Assembly: GCA_015680685.1 (NCBI GenBank)
Contig: MNCI01007639.1
Span: forward strand, 647,348-709,347
Source of the DNA: Gnetum montanum
Lineage: Eukaryota > Streptophyta > Gnetopsida > Gnetales > Gnetaceae
Direction of reading: 5' to 3'
Length of the DNA stretch: 62,000 nucleotides
Below the pieces are notes generated by a model, which was not told the origin of the DNA, made no database searches, and saw only the letters and a list, made by a program, of their open reading frames with translations. The translations under genes were made by a program, and so were the position numbers. Of this stretch, positions 1-12,303 are shown piece after piece (position 1 is the first letter of the stretch; each line of letters opens with the position of its first letter).

Positions 1-364
1 CCCATGCCCTCCACACACACACACAAACACACAATGCATGATTAATATCATATCCCCCAATGTTAGGAGTAGGTGGGCCACACCTCATGTAGGTGATTTA
101 TACCTCTAGTAGGTGAATTATACCCCCCAATGGGTATCTCTAGTGTGGAAAATATCATACCCATCATAAAACCCATTAAAATGCAAACTTTTTCATCCCA
201 AAAGGCATTTTAACCCCCTGCCCCCAGCCTAAATATACATATTAAATGGCTTATTCACTTGGACAATGAGGCTTTAACCACTTATGAGACATTTTTCAAC
301 CATGTGATATTGCAGCTCATGGATTATACTTTTCACATTTACAAGCAATTTTAGTGGTGTTTTA
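1..364 (-). mobile_element. B-family LTR fragment (U3 end), minus strand
   Basis: Read on the minus strand this is the first part of an LTR. It begins at 364 with TAAAACACCACTAAA, equivalent to the TGAAACACCAC start of the complete LTR at 52432-54042, and runs off the left edge. The stretch around 225-300 (agcctaaatatacatatt, then aatgaggctttaacca) aligns with 53821-53880 of that LTR. A short CA microsatellite (about 12-33) lies in it. The other LTR of this element would be outside the window. The next bases (365-369, gtaca) would be one copy of its target duplication. Confidence 0.7.
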
Positions 365-1340
365 GTACACATGTTGGACTCACTTTGGCCAACATGGGTG
401 AGGGGATGCTCAACACGAATGTGAGAAAATTCATCAAATTTTGTTAGTTTTAGCAAGTTTTGACAAATAGAGTAGTCGAGAAGGTCAGGAGGCTAGCACA
501 TGTCAATTTTGATGCAAATCTTGGAAGTTATGGTTCATGCCTTCTTTATCCACACTAGGACAACACTACCCAATGTGAATAGGATTCCCCCTAGCATCAC
601 TCCACTTCAATGCATTGTTTTAACCACTTTTGATAATATTTGACAACATTTAAATGCTTTTGGGATTGTAAGGGTCAAGGGTCAAGATTTGGTATCAAAA
701 TCAAATATTGTGAGGGCTCCTTGGTATCTCATGTTGTCATCCCCCTTTAGGCCATGTTGGTTTGTGTGGCACTAATTTGGATGGAAGGGGGATAATAGAT
801 TTTTACTATTTTTGATTAATTTTGTAACATCTGAAGGCTCTGGAAGGCTTTAATAAGGTTTAGAGGTCAAGAGGGTAGGTTTCAAGGCTATTTTTGGATA
901 TAAAAGTGGTTTTATGACATATCCATTGGACATCCACGCTAGACCCATGCTAGGTAGCATGGGTGGAGAGTTCACCAATGTGGGGAAGCCTTAAATGTAA
1001 AAATTAACTTGTTTTTGGATGGATCTAGGTTACCAGAGGGTAAAAAGGCATGTGGCAGTCAAAAACTGCAATATGTATGGTCAATCCTTGTAGTTTAAGG
1101 TCACACCCCATCTATCCATGCTAGACAATGTGGATGGAACCCCCCTCACTATGCCTCTACTAAATCTAAAAGTTTTGGGCAGTTTTCACTAGGTTTTGAA
1201 AGGTTTTGAAGTTATTAGGGGTGACTAGAGGGGTTTAAGACTATGTGGACCCACTTTGGAGTTGAACATATACCCCCTAGGAAACACTAGAACCATGATG
1301 GGCAATGTGGCTCCAAAATTATTATCCAAAGTGATAAGTT
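365..1340. repeat. Degenerate tandem array, period about 180 bp (left array)
   Basis: Six landmarks of the form 'ccacactagg ... aatgtgg/catggg' occur near 373, 549, 751, 931, 1113 and 1281, giving intervals of 176, 202, 180, 182 and 168 bp. Each is a pair of half-sites (cca-cgctag and its near-inverse) inside a unit that also carries 'aaggtttngaaggttttnaggg'-like text. Units are strongly diverged, so only the landmark and the spacing are clear. No coding potential is seen. The same motif and similar spacing recur at 58055-61130. The adjacent LTR seems to have inserted into the array, since array text starts within about 8 bases of the LTR edge. Confidence 0.6.
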
Positions 1341-3396
1341 TCATTAAGGTTTTACCCCCTATCAAGGTTTGGGGTTAGGCCATGTTTTTAGTAGCTGCTA
1401 CAAATGCCAATGGTGGTAAGGCTATATAATTATGGATTGTTGGTCTTACATCAGAGAGCTTAGTCTTCCTTAGCCAATTGATGGCTACTCATACTTAACA
1501 TACGATATTACTATTTTTATTCATAGCTTTATATTACTCCAATGTCATCTCCTAGTTTATCTTCTCTTTCTATTAAAAAAATTGAGTCCAACTTACAATT
1601 AACACAATGGTGAAAATATTTTTTCTTTTATGAAAATTGTATCCCAACTCTCTTCTAAGTTAACTTTGATACCTTGACTTCTCTAGTAAAGCATGTTTGT
1701 AGTGTCACATTAGACCTTTGAGTTTATGATAATATTGTGGTCTTACAACCTTGTCTAATTGTAATTACATGAACTATAGATATTCATGTCTCTCACTTTT
1801 CTTTGATCATATAATTTTTCTTTTGCTTCATCTTACATTATTCCCTATGTTTTTTCTTCATCATTTCATTTTTCTTTATGACCTTATATCATGAGATAAT
1901 CATGATGTTACATAACTTACAAATCATAATATTTCTAGATCAATAAGTACAAAGCTAAGGATTACATAAGATTAATTTCCTTTAAGCTTAACACTCTGCT
2001 TTAAGGATTAGTTTCTTAACTTCCTTTTGGATTTAGTTAAGAAATTAATGAATGTATTAATATTACTATTGTATCTATTTTAACTTGTTCTATATAAGCC
2101 AAAGTTTTGGGTACGTTCTATGACTTCTCAACCAAAAACCATCTTTAATAGTATAGATTCAATGTCTTATGTTATTTGAAACATAGTTTTTGATCTTCAT
2201 CATCAACTCTTTCTAGAAGTGATATCTCACATCATCTACAATATCATTTTTGGTTCCTCTTCTACAATTTTTAGTTTTAGTGTCCAACATTATAGCCTAT
2301 GTTAATCTTAAATTTTTTTGGGCAAATCATCTCTTTAACATTCAACGTTAGCTAACTCTTTGATGTCTAGCATCAATCCTTATTTTGACATCTTATATCA
2401 ATTCTTAAATAAATTATCTACACATAGATTCTTCTATCTAGAACCTTCTAGAACTTTTGAAAAGTTTCTATGGATTCCAATGTATGATTGGTTCATGATC
2501 TATGAGAGTTTTTTGGCTTATAAATGTGAGGATACTCCTAAATAGAAAGGGGTTGGATTTTTTATGGTTGGGATTCTTTGATTAGCTTTTGAAGCATCTA
2601 GTTGACTTTGGTAACTTTCATTGAATTTAGTTGCTTTGCAACTTAAGAGATTTAAAAATCTTTCTAAAGACCTTATCTCTCTATAGAATAACTATTCTCC
2701 TACTAGAGATATCAGCCTTTCTTGCTTTCTTTCTTTTTTTTACTAATCCATGTGTATCCCCTTCATGTTGTCCTCCTCACATATAGATAATTATTCAAAA
2801 TTAGGTCAATACATCAATTTGATTCATTACTTTTCTTAGTTAACTTTTTAATTATCATTAGGTTCATTTATTAGAGAAAGAACAAGGTAACACAAGTTTT
2901 CATCAAATACCTTTCATCCCTAGAACATTTTCTAGAACATTTATAGCAAGTATCAATTCTCTTTGCATTGTAATCTATATCTATCCATTTCAGATTTCCT
3001 ATTTTTGGCATTATTTAAAATCATTTTGGTCATTTCTCTCAAGATCAAGCATTTAATGTCATTGATCTATTTTAATATATGATATATTTCAACCACTTTT
3101 ACTTCTAGTTACATACCATATTTGTTTTATTTTGTTTCTTTTTATACACATTTTTTCTATTCATTTCTATAAGCTATTGCACACATTCTATTTTCTACTT
3201 TTTGCTAACTAAGATTTAGCAAAATTTTCATATCATATTATCAAACTTTTCTAATGATATGCAAATTCCCTTTTGATTTATAAAAATTAATTAGAAAATT
3301 GATGTTCGTGAACTATTTGGTGGCCATGAGATTGCTTTGCTTAATTCTATGTTAGGTTGTGATGGATCTGATACTACAATGATCTTTACTATAACA
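1341..3396 (+). mobile_element. AT-rich block, possible LTR of a third family
   Basis: No similarity to the A or B LTRs in this window is visible. Two observations suggest an LTR in plus orientation: a TATA-like string at 2091-2098 (TATATAAG), and an end in ...TATAACA at 3396 followed after a few bases by the conserved primer-binding-site motif. A second TATA-like string lies at 1424. The left boundary cannot be placed, and no matching second LTR is in the window. The longest plus-strand frame (2360-2545) resembles nothing I recognise. The block is much more AT-rich than its surroundings and may come from a different source. Confidence 0.3.
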
Positions 3397-3402
3397 TCTT
3401 TC

Positions 3403-3423
3403 AAGTGCTAGAAGGAGGGCCTC
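3403..3423 (+). promoter_or_regulatory. Primer-binding-site-like motif
   Basis: The string GTGCTAGAAGGAGGGCCTC starts at 3405. It is the same motif that follows every LTR 3' end in this window (7414, 26290, 35954, 47738, and the minus copy at 23110-23128). Its TGG start has decayed to AAG here. Position and conservation argue for a tRNA primer site. I could not match it to a specific tRNA. Confidence 0.55.
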
Positions 3424-5463
3424 CATGAAATTAACATCATTTCTAGAGTTTCCTCTTTGTTTATGCTTAAACTTTTTTTCCAACTTTCAATGACATGATA
3501 TGTCAAAACACTAATGTCATATTAATTATTTGTGACTTTTATGTTTCCTTTAAATAGAATTCACATCTTCTATTTCAAGTACAAACCTATTTTCAAGGAT
3601 GAATTGATGCACTAGTAATAGACCTATGAAGTCATAGTCACTTCTATCATTACAGCTATGACATCATCCTCTATTGGAGTTATTCAAGATTCAAATGCTC
3701 ATGGATTAAAAAATAGCCTATGTTAAATGAGAGATGGATTATCTTCTTATATCTAACATGGTCAAGCTCATGGTAGAGTATGAGCACACTAATGATTTTC
3801 CATATTTTATCTCTAATCTAGATCATCTAATTAAACTAGATGATAATGAGAAAGATAAGGATATAATAGGATTCATCATAAAGAAAAAAAATATTCAAGA
3901 ATGCATACATATATAGATTAAAGAGGTTAGAATGAAAAGCATCTTTGATCAACCTCTCAGTTCTCACATCACTCTTAGAGAAAGAAGAAGGAGTGTGACC
4001 TCTAAATCTAATATTCACCTTAGATGATGATGGAGAGTAGGAAACAAATGAGCCTAATAAAAACAACCTTTTAACACATCACATTCACAACATTAGCATT
4101 ATAGTAGTTTTAAACACTTTACTTGGATATGTTCCTCTTACTATATAAGCACGTAGCCTTCTAGTAAGCTCTATTCCTTCCTATCAATTGTTTTATCTCA
4201 ATAATATTAGTAACTCTAATTCTATTTTCGAATCCTCTATTCTACCTTTTGGAATCACATATTTCATTCTTCAACTATAACCTTTAATACCCCTTTTTTA
4301 GTTCATTCCACTCCCTACTCCTATTGCTTTGTCATTGTTTAACATTATCTAGCCTATCACCATGCCTTCTATCCTTGTAAAACCATCTAATCTAATCTCA
4401 TTGGATATACCTACATATACAACTTTTACATACATTTCATATGTGTATCCTTCCTTAACATCATCACCTACTACTATGATTTATCCTACTATTAACTCTT
4501 CTATAATAGATCCAAAATTTCTAGAATTTCTTAATGATATGATGTTCCATCTTTAAAACACAAAAGATAAAGTGCATAAGGTATTACGCATACAAGGAAA
4601 CATTTCTCTTTACTTGAATAGTAGTCCTTTAAGCTCCATCATTCCACTCCTATTACCCAACCTATGCATCCTTCTTATTCTCATCATGTTTTTTATCACA
4701 CAAAATATTAAGATATTACTTCACCTAGTGTATCTTATATTATCACTCATTCTTTTCCATTACCTAAAATATAAATCTTTACCCATGAATGATAGACTAA
4801 TAAGGCATAATCAATTAAATAGAGGATAATTCTATTAATATATAGAAGGAACCATCTAATATGGAAAAGAATGTTTTTTTCTAGGAACAAAAGAAGACTT
4901 CTTCTTTAAGAAGCCTCCTAGTTTCCTTCAATGCTATACAACTAATTACAATAGCAACTACTTCCCAAGCATCTTAGCCTACAAACAATAAGGTTCTAAA
5001 GTACATGACCATGATCATCCATTCAAAAGATAACCCATCTTTGTATGATCACATGAAAATATCTATAAGGCATCATGCCATACTATATGATGTTCTTAAG
5101 AGAAACATGGTTCAAAGAAACATTCCTTCTTTGAAGAAAGATATGTCTTCCTTTCTTAATGTTTTTTATTAAGGGTGAAATAATATGAACTTCCATGGTA
5201 AGAACATAAAGACTAACTTGAAGATGGAAAATATTTATCAACTACCACTCTATATCATCATTAAGGTATCAAATGAAGCTTTAATTTTAGATATTGATGA
5301 TGATGTTATATCTAATATGATTACATGACCTATTATCAAATGTCTTAGTATTTATGATCAGGTATCTTTCATTGAAACTTGTACTAACCTCGTTTCTTTT
5401 AATAACATATGAGCAGAAGTTAAAAGTTCCATCAAGTTATCATTGATGTTGCACGTGAAAGAC
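3424..5463 (+). pseudogene. AT-rich degenerate coding region, unrecognised
   Basis: Following the primer-site motif, a plus-strand series of frames (3734-3916, 4362-4556, 4572-4829) and later fragments up to about 5450 can be strung together with several stops. The piece from 3734 is rich in Asp, Glu and Lys and looks like soluble protein. The pieces at 4362-4829 are Leu, Ile, Ser and Pro rich and may be non-coding AT-rich sequence read by chance. No gag, protease, RT or integrase motif is visible. By position it could be the gag of a third family, but nothing in the residues proves it. Confidence 0.25.
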
Positions 5464-5901
5464 TCTATCATTAGAAAATCAAAGATCCCAAGTGTAGAAG
5501 ATTTCTAACCTTGGATCCAAAGGGCCTCCAAGAAAGACGATCCAAGGTGTCCTTGACAACTTTGTCAATCACTTAGGGACTTGAAAAGTGTAAACAAGGT
5601 AAAAAAATGTAAAATATTGTAGATCTTATATAAGAAATAAATAAACAAAATAAAACTATAAAAACTTTACATAACAAATGAACTATGAATTTTATTACAA
5701 TGAAAATATTGTAAATAAATAAAGTTTAGAATATGTATGGATTGCACCTAGATGTAAAAGGGGCTTTCTTTGATGGAGTTTAAAGCCTATTGTTGCTAGT
5801 AATCTTGAATCATAGTCAACTCCAAAATCTAGGTACTCCCCAACTCTAAAATTGAAACTCCTTATAGATTTCTCACAAAAATCTACAACTCATAAGGGGG
5901 G
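5464..5901 (-). mobile_element. B-family LTR fragment (3' part), minus strand, cut by B1
   Basis: 5464-5900 aligns in order with 52432-52870 of the complete minus LTR: the opening TCTATCATTAGAAAATC against TGTTGTGATTGAAAACC, then ccaagg, then caaagcctattg. It breaks at 5901/5902, where a plus-strand LTR starts. The break lies in a G run that is also present in the intact copy just before tgagagatgtgg (about 52885). The rest of this LTR is not in the window. No primer-site motif precedes 5464, so it is either a 3' LTR or a solo LTR. Confidence 0.6.
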
Positions 5902-7404
5902 TGAAACACCACTAAATTTGCATGTTGTAACCTTGGTAACCCCATCCCATGAAACCTTAGGGTAAACTCTATTGTAAATGTGAAGATTATAACCCATAAG
6001 AGCCAATCTCACATATTGCATACTTTTTGAGCTAAAAAATTCCTCATAAGTGGCCAAAGCCTAATTTTCCAAGTAAAAAGAGTCACCTAGTATCTATATT
6101 TGGGCTTCAAGGGTCAAATTGCCTTTTCAAATGCCAAATATGGTAAATTGATGAGTTTTATGGGATGTATACATTTTTCTACNATCTAGGCTCAAAAATG
6201 ACTTTTAGAATGCAAAAAAGGTAATTTCATGGGTTTTATGTAGGGTATACACTTTTCTACACTAGAGAACTCCTACAAGGAGGTAAATCTCATCTACCCC
6301 CAACTTGGAGGGCTATGGGCCATCTACTCCTTACAAAGTGGCATTAAAACTAGCATGGGGTAGTGTAAGGGATGGATCTCACCTATCCCCAGCATAGAGA
6401 GAGGGTGATGCCTTATGTAGAAGGGGTTAAGCTTCACTCCCAATGTTGACCTCTCATCCCCCTAACGTTGACACCTCCTCCCTAGCGTAGAAGTAACATG
6501 ATCAAGATTTTAATGTTGCATCAACTCTAGCAAGAACCCTATAATACCAGCATGGAAGAAGTAAAGCTAGTATGTAAGGCACACCCTATTTACTATTTTT
6601 GGTAAATAAAATGACCATGGAATATAACACTTTCCATATGTGATAAACCCCCTAGGGTTTGGGCACCAACCCCCTGAAGATGGTCAAAATTTGCACCAAT
6701 TTGCAACCCAATCTGTTGGCCATTTGTAGCTAACTTGCAGCCCAAAATCCTATAAAACTAAAACCCTAATACCATTTCAAGATTTTACATTATTGGCAAT
6801 TGCACACACTTTGCATTTTAAGCATTTTGACATTTTGGGCATCCAAGAGCTAGAGTGTTAATACCCTAATACCCCTATTACCCCCCTTGGGATTTGTAAT
6901 CCTGGAGTGTTAATGTTGCCCTCTTGGGATCCTCAAATTCTAGCATGAAGCATTTTGACAACCTCAATTCTTCATATTTCTCAACCCCATCAATGACCAG
7001 CATTGCACATTTTGAGCAGTAATAGAGGAGATTCAAGAACATCAAGAGTGGTTGAGCATCTAAATCATGAAGTAGATTCTATCTTCTTCAATGGACTTGG
7101 AAACCCTACCCAACTAAACACCCCTTTGATCTCAAATGGGTAATTTTGTGCACATTTTTGAACTCATTATTTATTCATTTAATAAAATTTATAGTTTCAT
7201 TTAATGTGCAATTTGTATTTATTTTTGATTTTCAAATCTACAATTTTTACAACCCCATTTTACATCCCCTAAGTCCCTAGGTGATCTACTAGACCATCCA
7301 GGACATGTTGAATTCCATTTTTCTTAGAGGCGCTAGGAATTTGGGTTGAGACTATTCATGACTAAGAATCCTTGGATTTCTAGTGGCCAAGATTTTCCAC
7401 TACA
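5902..7404 (+). mobile_element. B1 element, 5' LTR
   Basis: It starts TGAAACACCACTAAATTTGC and ends ...CCACTACA at 7404, followed by a short spacer and the primer-site motif, so it is a 5' LTR of about 1.5 kb. It aligns with the B4 LTR (15406-15520 plus 46282-47726) and inverted with 52432-54042. A TATA box (TATAAAAC) is at 6751-6758. The left flank 5897-5901 is GGGGG, one candidate copy of the target duplication; the right copy is outside the window. An N at 6183 sits inside a local imperfect duplication of about 70-80 bp that neither sister LTR has. Confidence 0.8.
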
Positions 7405-7413
7405 ATAGTTTCT

Positions 7414-7432
7414 AGGTGCTAGAAGGAGGGCC
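7414..7432 (+). promoter_or_regulatory. Primer binding site of B1
   Basis: AGGTGCTAGAAGGAGGGCC lies ten bases after the LTR end. The expected TGG has become AGG. It is identical over the 16-base core to the site of E2. Confidence 0.7.
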
Positions 7433-8356
7433 TCTACTAAATTTCTTTGCTAAAATCTATTCTTCCCATAGCTAGCATTAACTTGCAAGTTACAATTTTT
7501 TTTCTTCAACAAAAACCTTCTAAATTTTAGCCAAGATCAATGTTGTAATCACTTTCCCTATGCCCCACAAACCTAGTGTGGGTCTTACAGGTGTTTGGGT
7601 ATTGGAATTTTTGCAACAATTACTATGAAAACCCAAGGAAAGTGTTGGTGGTGCAAATAAAAAAACCCTAATTTCCTTCCTCCTTGTGGTAAAATTTGGC
7701 AACTTTCCAAAACTATTTTATGGGAAGTCTTAAGTTTTCACCTTGGTTCCCAAACTTTTCCCCACCCCTTACCAACATTGGAATAGGAAAGTATGAGATT
7801 CCCTCATCTCATCTCCTCCCTTCCCTCTACCATACCAAGTGTAGAGGTAGCTAGGAGGCCAACATGGGTGAGGCTCGGTGTTAACATTATTAGCTTTCTA
7901 TTTCTAGCAAAGGGATGTATCCCCTTTAGCTCCTATTTACTAATTAGACTAAGTAATTTTTTTGGCCATTTTTCACTAGATTTAAACTTTTTTGATAATT
8001 CCGATTACTAGAATTTGCATTTTCTTTTCTTTCTTTACCCTTATCGATAACCCTTCCTTCCCACTTCACCAATATTGGAATAGGAAGGTGTGAGATCCCT
8101 CCATCTCATCCCCTCCTCTAACCCCTACCACACCCAACGTAGAAGGTAGCTGGGAAGCTAGTGTGGATGAAGTTTGTTATAGCCATTTCACCTTTCCATT
8201 TTTGATAAAGGAGTATCCCCCTTACTCCTCACTTACTATTTATAGTAAGTACTCTATTTTCAGCCATTTTTTCTTCTTTTGAGAATTTTCAAATTCTAGT
8301 TGCTAGAATTTACTCTATTTTTACTTTTGCTAGCTTGTCTTAAGTAGTTTTTAGCA
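7433..8356 (+). other. B1 untranslated leader with an internal direct repeat
   Basis: No coding frame is supported here. Two related segments of about 290 bp follow one another. Both carry 'caatattggaataggaa..gtgagatccctc..catctcatc' and 'agctaggaggcc', near 7768 and 8060. The leader of B4 carries the same text. It ends just before the gag start region near 8357. Confidence 0.5.
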
Positions 8357-10840
8357 TGATATCCATGTCTCTTCCATAATCGACAAAGTTGCCTTACAAC
8401 TATACCAAAAATGTGTTTGATCAATAGTACATGAAGGTCTATGATCCCAAAGACCCTACCATGATGAAATGTAGATAGTCCCTAAGACATAGGGGTCAAA
8501 GTCCTAGGTTCTCAACAATAAATGAAGAGAATTATAACTTCATTTACACCAAGATCCATGCTAGCATGCTAATCCCATGAGCAGGAGCAAAAGCCAAGAG
8601 GGAATTTGAGCTCATTCATCACAATGGAAAGGGGTATATGCTTTTCCCCTATAACCAAATACCTCTTAATTACATCTACACTAGCATCTTAGCCCTCCTC
8701 ATTAAGGTTGATGAAGATTACTGAAATGCTACCTCTGATGAGAAAATAGAGGAGGAAGATGAATTCAAGGCAAAGTTTGAGCTTGAGAACCTTTTGTAGG
8801 GACTCTTCCAACAAGGGACCTCCATGTCCATGGTGCCCACCTCTACCACATTTTCCTTGTCCTCTAGGAACATCCCACCATCTTTATCCCCATCGTAACT
8901 GACCATGTTCATTCCCATGCAAGTAGTTTTCATGCACCAAGCTCAATTGGTGTTGTAGCCAATCATTTTTCATTTCTCCCATGCCACTTGCCACTTAGCC
9001 TAGGTCAGTATGACTAATGTTAGTGGTAGTTACTACTAACCCATTAACTAGTCAAGTGACATCCATCATGGAACTGTAAGAAACCCAAGGGTCACATACC
9101 CCGTTTCTTCCATTTATGCCTCAGATACCAACACAAACATCTTTCTCCTTGTTTGGTCCATAGACTACAACCATGATGCAACCTCTTTACTTTATCTTAC
9201 AACTAATAGCAAGGCCATAAGCCTTCCAAAAAATACCATAGTAGTATGTGTAAACTCTACAACTAGCTCCAACACCATAGGGCCTAGATCAAGCCTTCTA
9301 GATGATCTCAGACTAGATGGAGGAGTTGAAGAGGCTCAAGGCCTCTACTTCCCAAAGTGTCAAGATCATGAAATTTTACTAGGACAATCCCACTAGTCAT
9401 GTGAGACCACCCTTGAGACTTCCTCTTGATGTCCCTATCTTTTAATTTAGCAAGTATGATGGAGAAGGTGATCTCAACACTCACCTTATAACTTTCGATT
9501 CAAGTGCATGTTGTTGCAACAATAGCTACACACTATAATGAGAATCTTCCCTATGTCCTTAATAAAAAAAGCACTTGTTTGGTATCATGCCTTTCCAAGA
9601 GGATCCATATCCTTCCCTAAAGACTTCATAGCCCAATTCGTTAACCACTTCAAGCACAACTTGAAGCCTGATACTACACTTAACCAACTAATGAAAGCTA
9701 GGTGGGGATCCCTAGAACAACAAAAGATGACCTAAAGCTACCGAAATATTTTAAGTTAGATTGCTTTTTCCACTACCACAAACTGCGTGGTCATGACAAA
9801 GACTTCTACCTTGCATTGAAGGATGACCTATAGTAGATGATAGATATGGAAGAGCTAGTTCTAGATGCATCCAACCTTATATAACCATAGAACCAATCAA
9901 TGTAGATGTATAAGGACTCATTAAATGCCAACAATGTTGCATACATTATGTTGACATTCAACATAGATGACAATTGGATATCTACAAGGGAACCATTTTT
10001 TATTCAAGTATCTCCTTGTGATGAAAGGAATTCTTCAGCTACCACTAGCTCAAGATCCCCCTTTGTCATGAGAGTAACATCACGAATGCCTCTAAGGAAA
10101 CCTTTTGTTATCAAGGTGTTCTAGCCCACTATAACCCAACTAGCCATAGCCCAACCAATTGACATAACCATGAAATAACCTCCTATGGTGGTTAATGCTA
10201 TAGCCTCTTCCTCACAACCAATGACTGATAATCATAATGCTTCAACCAAGAAAAGGAAGAAGCATAATCAAAAGCATAAAAAGGATGATGAGTAGGTTTA
10301 GGCATGGAAGGAAGTGGGCCCATCGAAGCCCACTTCCATATCATCTATGTCCATGACATTCTCTACCCAATCCACCACAACCAGCAAGCCACAAGAGGAC
10401 CCCAAGATCCAAAACTAGAATAAAGAGAAGAGACCCCAACCACAACAACCTAGGGCTGAAGTTCACATTTTGGGACACATGATGGAAGTAAAGGATAATC
10501 GGGGCACACAAGTCCATGGTGAGAAATAAAAAATTCCTTAGTGTGATGGAATAGGTTAAGTAGTTCCTCAAGAAAAAGAATACAACCTTGACTTTGTATA
10601 ACTAGAACATGACTTCTACTACACATCATGAGGTTCTACTCAAGATGTTGACTTCTATTTCGATTAGTAAGGACATCCTTGCTAATGAGGAATCCATCCA
10701 TGCTATAATGGTTTCTTCTTCATTGAGGGAAAAGAAGTCAACATCATTGGTGTTTAGTAATAGCAAGGTGAAAATCAACTCCCAAAATGGTAAAGTAACT
10801 AAGGATTCTCTTTTCATCATGATTTAGATGGGGTAATTTA
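8357..10840 (+). pseudogene. gag: B1 gag polyprotein relic (Ty3/gypsy, Tat-like)
   Basis: Gag is the structural protein that forms the cytoplasmic particle and packages element RNA. A broken plus-strand frame starts near the ATG at 8357. It contains an acidic region (8740-8790) and the retrotransposon gag core, best preserved at 9538-9735 (FPMSLIKKALVWYHAFPRGS, then FIAQFVNHF and KPDTTLNQLM). The core is followed at once by a zinc-knuckle relic at about 9750-9815. A stretch of about 900 bp found between core and knuckle in the sister copy B4 is missing, so there is an internal deletion. The knuckle has Phe where the family A copies have Cys at both outer positions. A Lys-rich tail follows (10240-10300). 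Stops are frequent and mostly one transition away from Gln, Arg or Trp codons. Confidence 0.8.
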
Positions 10841-10845
10841 ATGTG

Positions 10846-11262
10846 CATTGGGTGCATGTAGATGATGGGGCTACAACAAATGTCATTACATGCACCATCG
10901 TTTAACAATTTGGCTTAACGAAGAAAATATAACATACATCAATAGCTACTCTCAAGTCCTTCAATAGATCAAGGGTTGTTGTTGAGGGATCTATCTCCTT
11001 GGATTTTGTTGTAGGGAAGTAGTTCTCGATAATCATGAGTTTCTTAGTGATGAAGGAGATGCTAGTTTAACCTTATCTTCAAAAGATCTTTGTTGGCTCA
11101 ATTAGAAGCTATTCCTCACCCATACATCAAGAGATACACCTTTCTTATGAGGAAGGTGAAATCATTAGTCATGGTGATAACACAATGCCCCTGGATGTCA
11201 ACAATGTAGACATAGAGCAAGGGTCTCAACTGGAGTTTCAAGAAGAAACTCCCAGTCATGAA
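10846..11262 (+). pseudogene. B1 aspartic protease relic
   Basis: This is a retropepsin-like domain that would cleave the Gag/Pol precursor. It opens WVHVDDGATTNV, with the catalytic D-G-A/T signature at about residues 4-8. It continues through a degraded hydrophobic strand (RVVVEGSISLDFVVGK), and ends with SPIHQEIHLSYEEGEII and HGDN, matching the E2 copy. The usual LGRPWL strand has been lost to mutation near 11070-11100. Several stops make it non-functional. No reverse transcriptase follows, although pol should start here in a complete element. Confidence 0.75.
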
Positions 11263-12303
11263 ACATAACAACCCAAGAGAGAGGAGAAAGCCAATAATTA
11301 TAACAAGGGGTAGTACGCTGCATTATGGGATGAACTCCCTTTTAACATCATCAATGAAGGGGATGGTGAGTACAAACTTGTGTTGAGTAGACCTTACAAA
11401 TTTTCTAATCTTTCAATGATTATAAAGAGTCTGCACAAGTGAAGTACACCTTGACCCTCTCATCCCATGTCCTTATAACCATATAATGATATGTATTGAT
11501 AGCCATGTAGCCTAAATGTTCTTTATTAACTTATTTTTCATTTTTATTTGCTTTATTTACACTTTTATGCATGTGATCTAAGCTTTTCATTTGGATTTTT
11601 ATTCATTTATTACAGCCTTTCTTTTTCTTTGCTTTTGCACATGTTTTAAAACTAGAAAACCCATAAAAAATTTTAAATGGAAAATTTCCAATTATATAAG
11701 TTTCCTTTTAATAAGGCCCACCATGGTTTAAAACTAGCAAAACTAAATGCCCTCCATGGACTAAAATTGGCAAAACTCATGGCTCATCATGGTCTAAAAT
11801 TGGCAAGCCTACACCCTACCCAGGCCATAAACTAGCACCATAGTTTACTAAGACTTTAAACTGGCACTACAGTCCGCTAAGACTTTAAACTATCATCACA
11901 ACCTACTAGAACCTTAAACTAGTGATAAATGTGTGGCCCTTCATGTTTTAAAATTGGCAAGAAACCCTTATCCTATGGTCATTCATAGTTTAACCATTTT
12001 TTCAACATAGCTAATGTAACCATCAATAACATAGCTTCACTTACAACATTTATAACCTCAAAACCTTAAAGTAGTAAAGCCATGAACAACATATATAGCC
12101 AAAACTAAAATCAAAACTTAAAATTTAAAACATTTTAAAATAATATATATAGCCATGGACATACTATGTAGCATAAATATTAAAACAATAAATCATTAGT
12201 ATCAAAATGTCTACAACTCAAGCATTGGCCAATATGGGCCATACAACATCCAACATAAAATGAACTAAACAAAAAATTCATTAACTAAAGTTATCACATC
12301 ATG
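11263..12303 (+). repeat. B1 post-protease non-coding region with TAAACTAGCA minisatellite
   Basis: After a short acidic tail that reads on to about 11440, no coding sequence is seen. Between about 11715 and 11960 a unit of roughly 30-45 bp recurs, built on 'ccatggtttaaaactagcaa' variants (aaattggcaa, aaactagcac, aaactggcac). 11960-12303 is AT-rich without recognised content and may include the 3' untranslated part of the minus-strand gene that ends at 12304. Confidence 0.6.

Noticed and set aside
5540-5720. Possible host polyadenylation or terminator region (several aataaa strings)
   Set aside because: The stretch aligns with the U5/R part of the inverted B-family LTR (52580-52700), so it is LTR sequence.
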